This document shows, one piece after another, positions 63,900 to 64,000 of a DNA stretch of 64,000 bases. The stretch is from Hemicordylus capensis (taxonomy: Eukaryota; Chordata; Lepidosauria; Squamata; Cordylidae), in NCBI RefSeq assembly GCF_027244095.1, contig NC_069661.1, positions 13,340,001-13,404,000 on the forward strand, read 5' to 3'. The position numbers and the translations under genes are program-made. The stretch's first letter is position 1, and the number at the start of each line of letters is the position of its first letter. The notes below the pieces were generated by a model. That model searched no databases. It saw nothing but the letters and a program-made list of their open reading frames with translations, and was not told where the DNA came from.

Positions 63900-64000
63900 T
63901 AAGAGCCTCTCCATCTCTTACAACCCTTTTTTTAAAAAAAGGCAGTCAAGACACCTTTGTTCACCCAGGCTTTTAATTAGATACTGTTTTAATTGATGAT
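63900..64000 (+). mobile_element. L2 LINE 3' end, cut by window edge
   Basis: AAGAGCCTCTCCATCTCTTA, AGTCAAGACACCTTTGTTCA and CCCAGGCTTTTAATTAGATA match the L2 tail at 5.57-5.65 kb. Confidence 0.75.

Overview
The window looks like ordinary nuclear DNA of a squamate reptile (lizard or snake). It is AT-rich, gene-poor and full of interspersed repeats typical of that group: CR1 and L2 LINEs, tRNA-headed Sauria-type SINEs, a SINE with a 5S-rRNA-like head, many short hAT-type fold-back elements with exact 8-bp target duplications, and long tetranucleotide and CA microsatellites. Nothing bacterial, plasmid-like or CRISPR-like was seen. The reptile assignment rests on the repeats and on the divergence of the proteins; the species was not determined.

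Four host genes can be supported. (1) At 8.7-9.0 kb on the minus strand, a CpG-rich first exon with a strong splice donor is the likely 5' end of RUFY3, called mainly from gene order. (2) At 14.67-16.13 kb on the minus strand lies UTP3 (SAS10), intact and intronless, with a poly(A) signal and an upstream promoter rich in ETS-type motifs. (3) At 35.78-45.90 kb on the plus strand lies JCHAIN, the immunoglobulin joining chain. All four coding exons are present, giving 151 residues, with a poly(A) signal at 46.28 kb. (4) At 52.93-63.08 kb on the minus strand are four consecutive in-phase internal exons of FAM47E. Its 5' exons lie beyond the right edge and its last exon was not found.

RUFY3, UTP3 and JCHAIN are in the order and relative orientation known from the human 4q13 block, read in reverse. 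FAM47E, which in human lies several megabases from JCHAIN, is here its convergent neighbour about 7 kb away, and no enamelin exons were recognised between them. That is either a lineage rearrangement or an ancestral order lost in mammals.

The rest is layered repeats. 0-8 kb: presumed RUFY3 intron with LINE tails, a GC-rich repeat family of unknown class and a LINE reverse-transcriptase remnant. 9.4-9.99 kb: a degenerate tandem repeat of about 105-130 bp beside the RUFY3 CpG island. 10.7-13.6 kb: a Tigger/pogo-like MITE and a long 5'-truncated CR1. 16.6-35.3 kb: SINEs, L2 and MITEs, several nested. JCHAIN introns: hAT elements and an L2 itself hit by two later insertions. 46-64 kb: repeats carrying CTCF-like motifs, compound palindromes, more CR1 and pairs of SINEs around the FAM47E exons.

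I found no coherent undescribed molecular system. The points most worth checking are the ninth cysteine in the J chain, the JCHAIN-FAM47E adjacency, the 5S/tRNA composite SINE, the unclassified GC-cored repeat family and the repeat-borne CTCF motifs.
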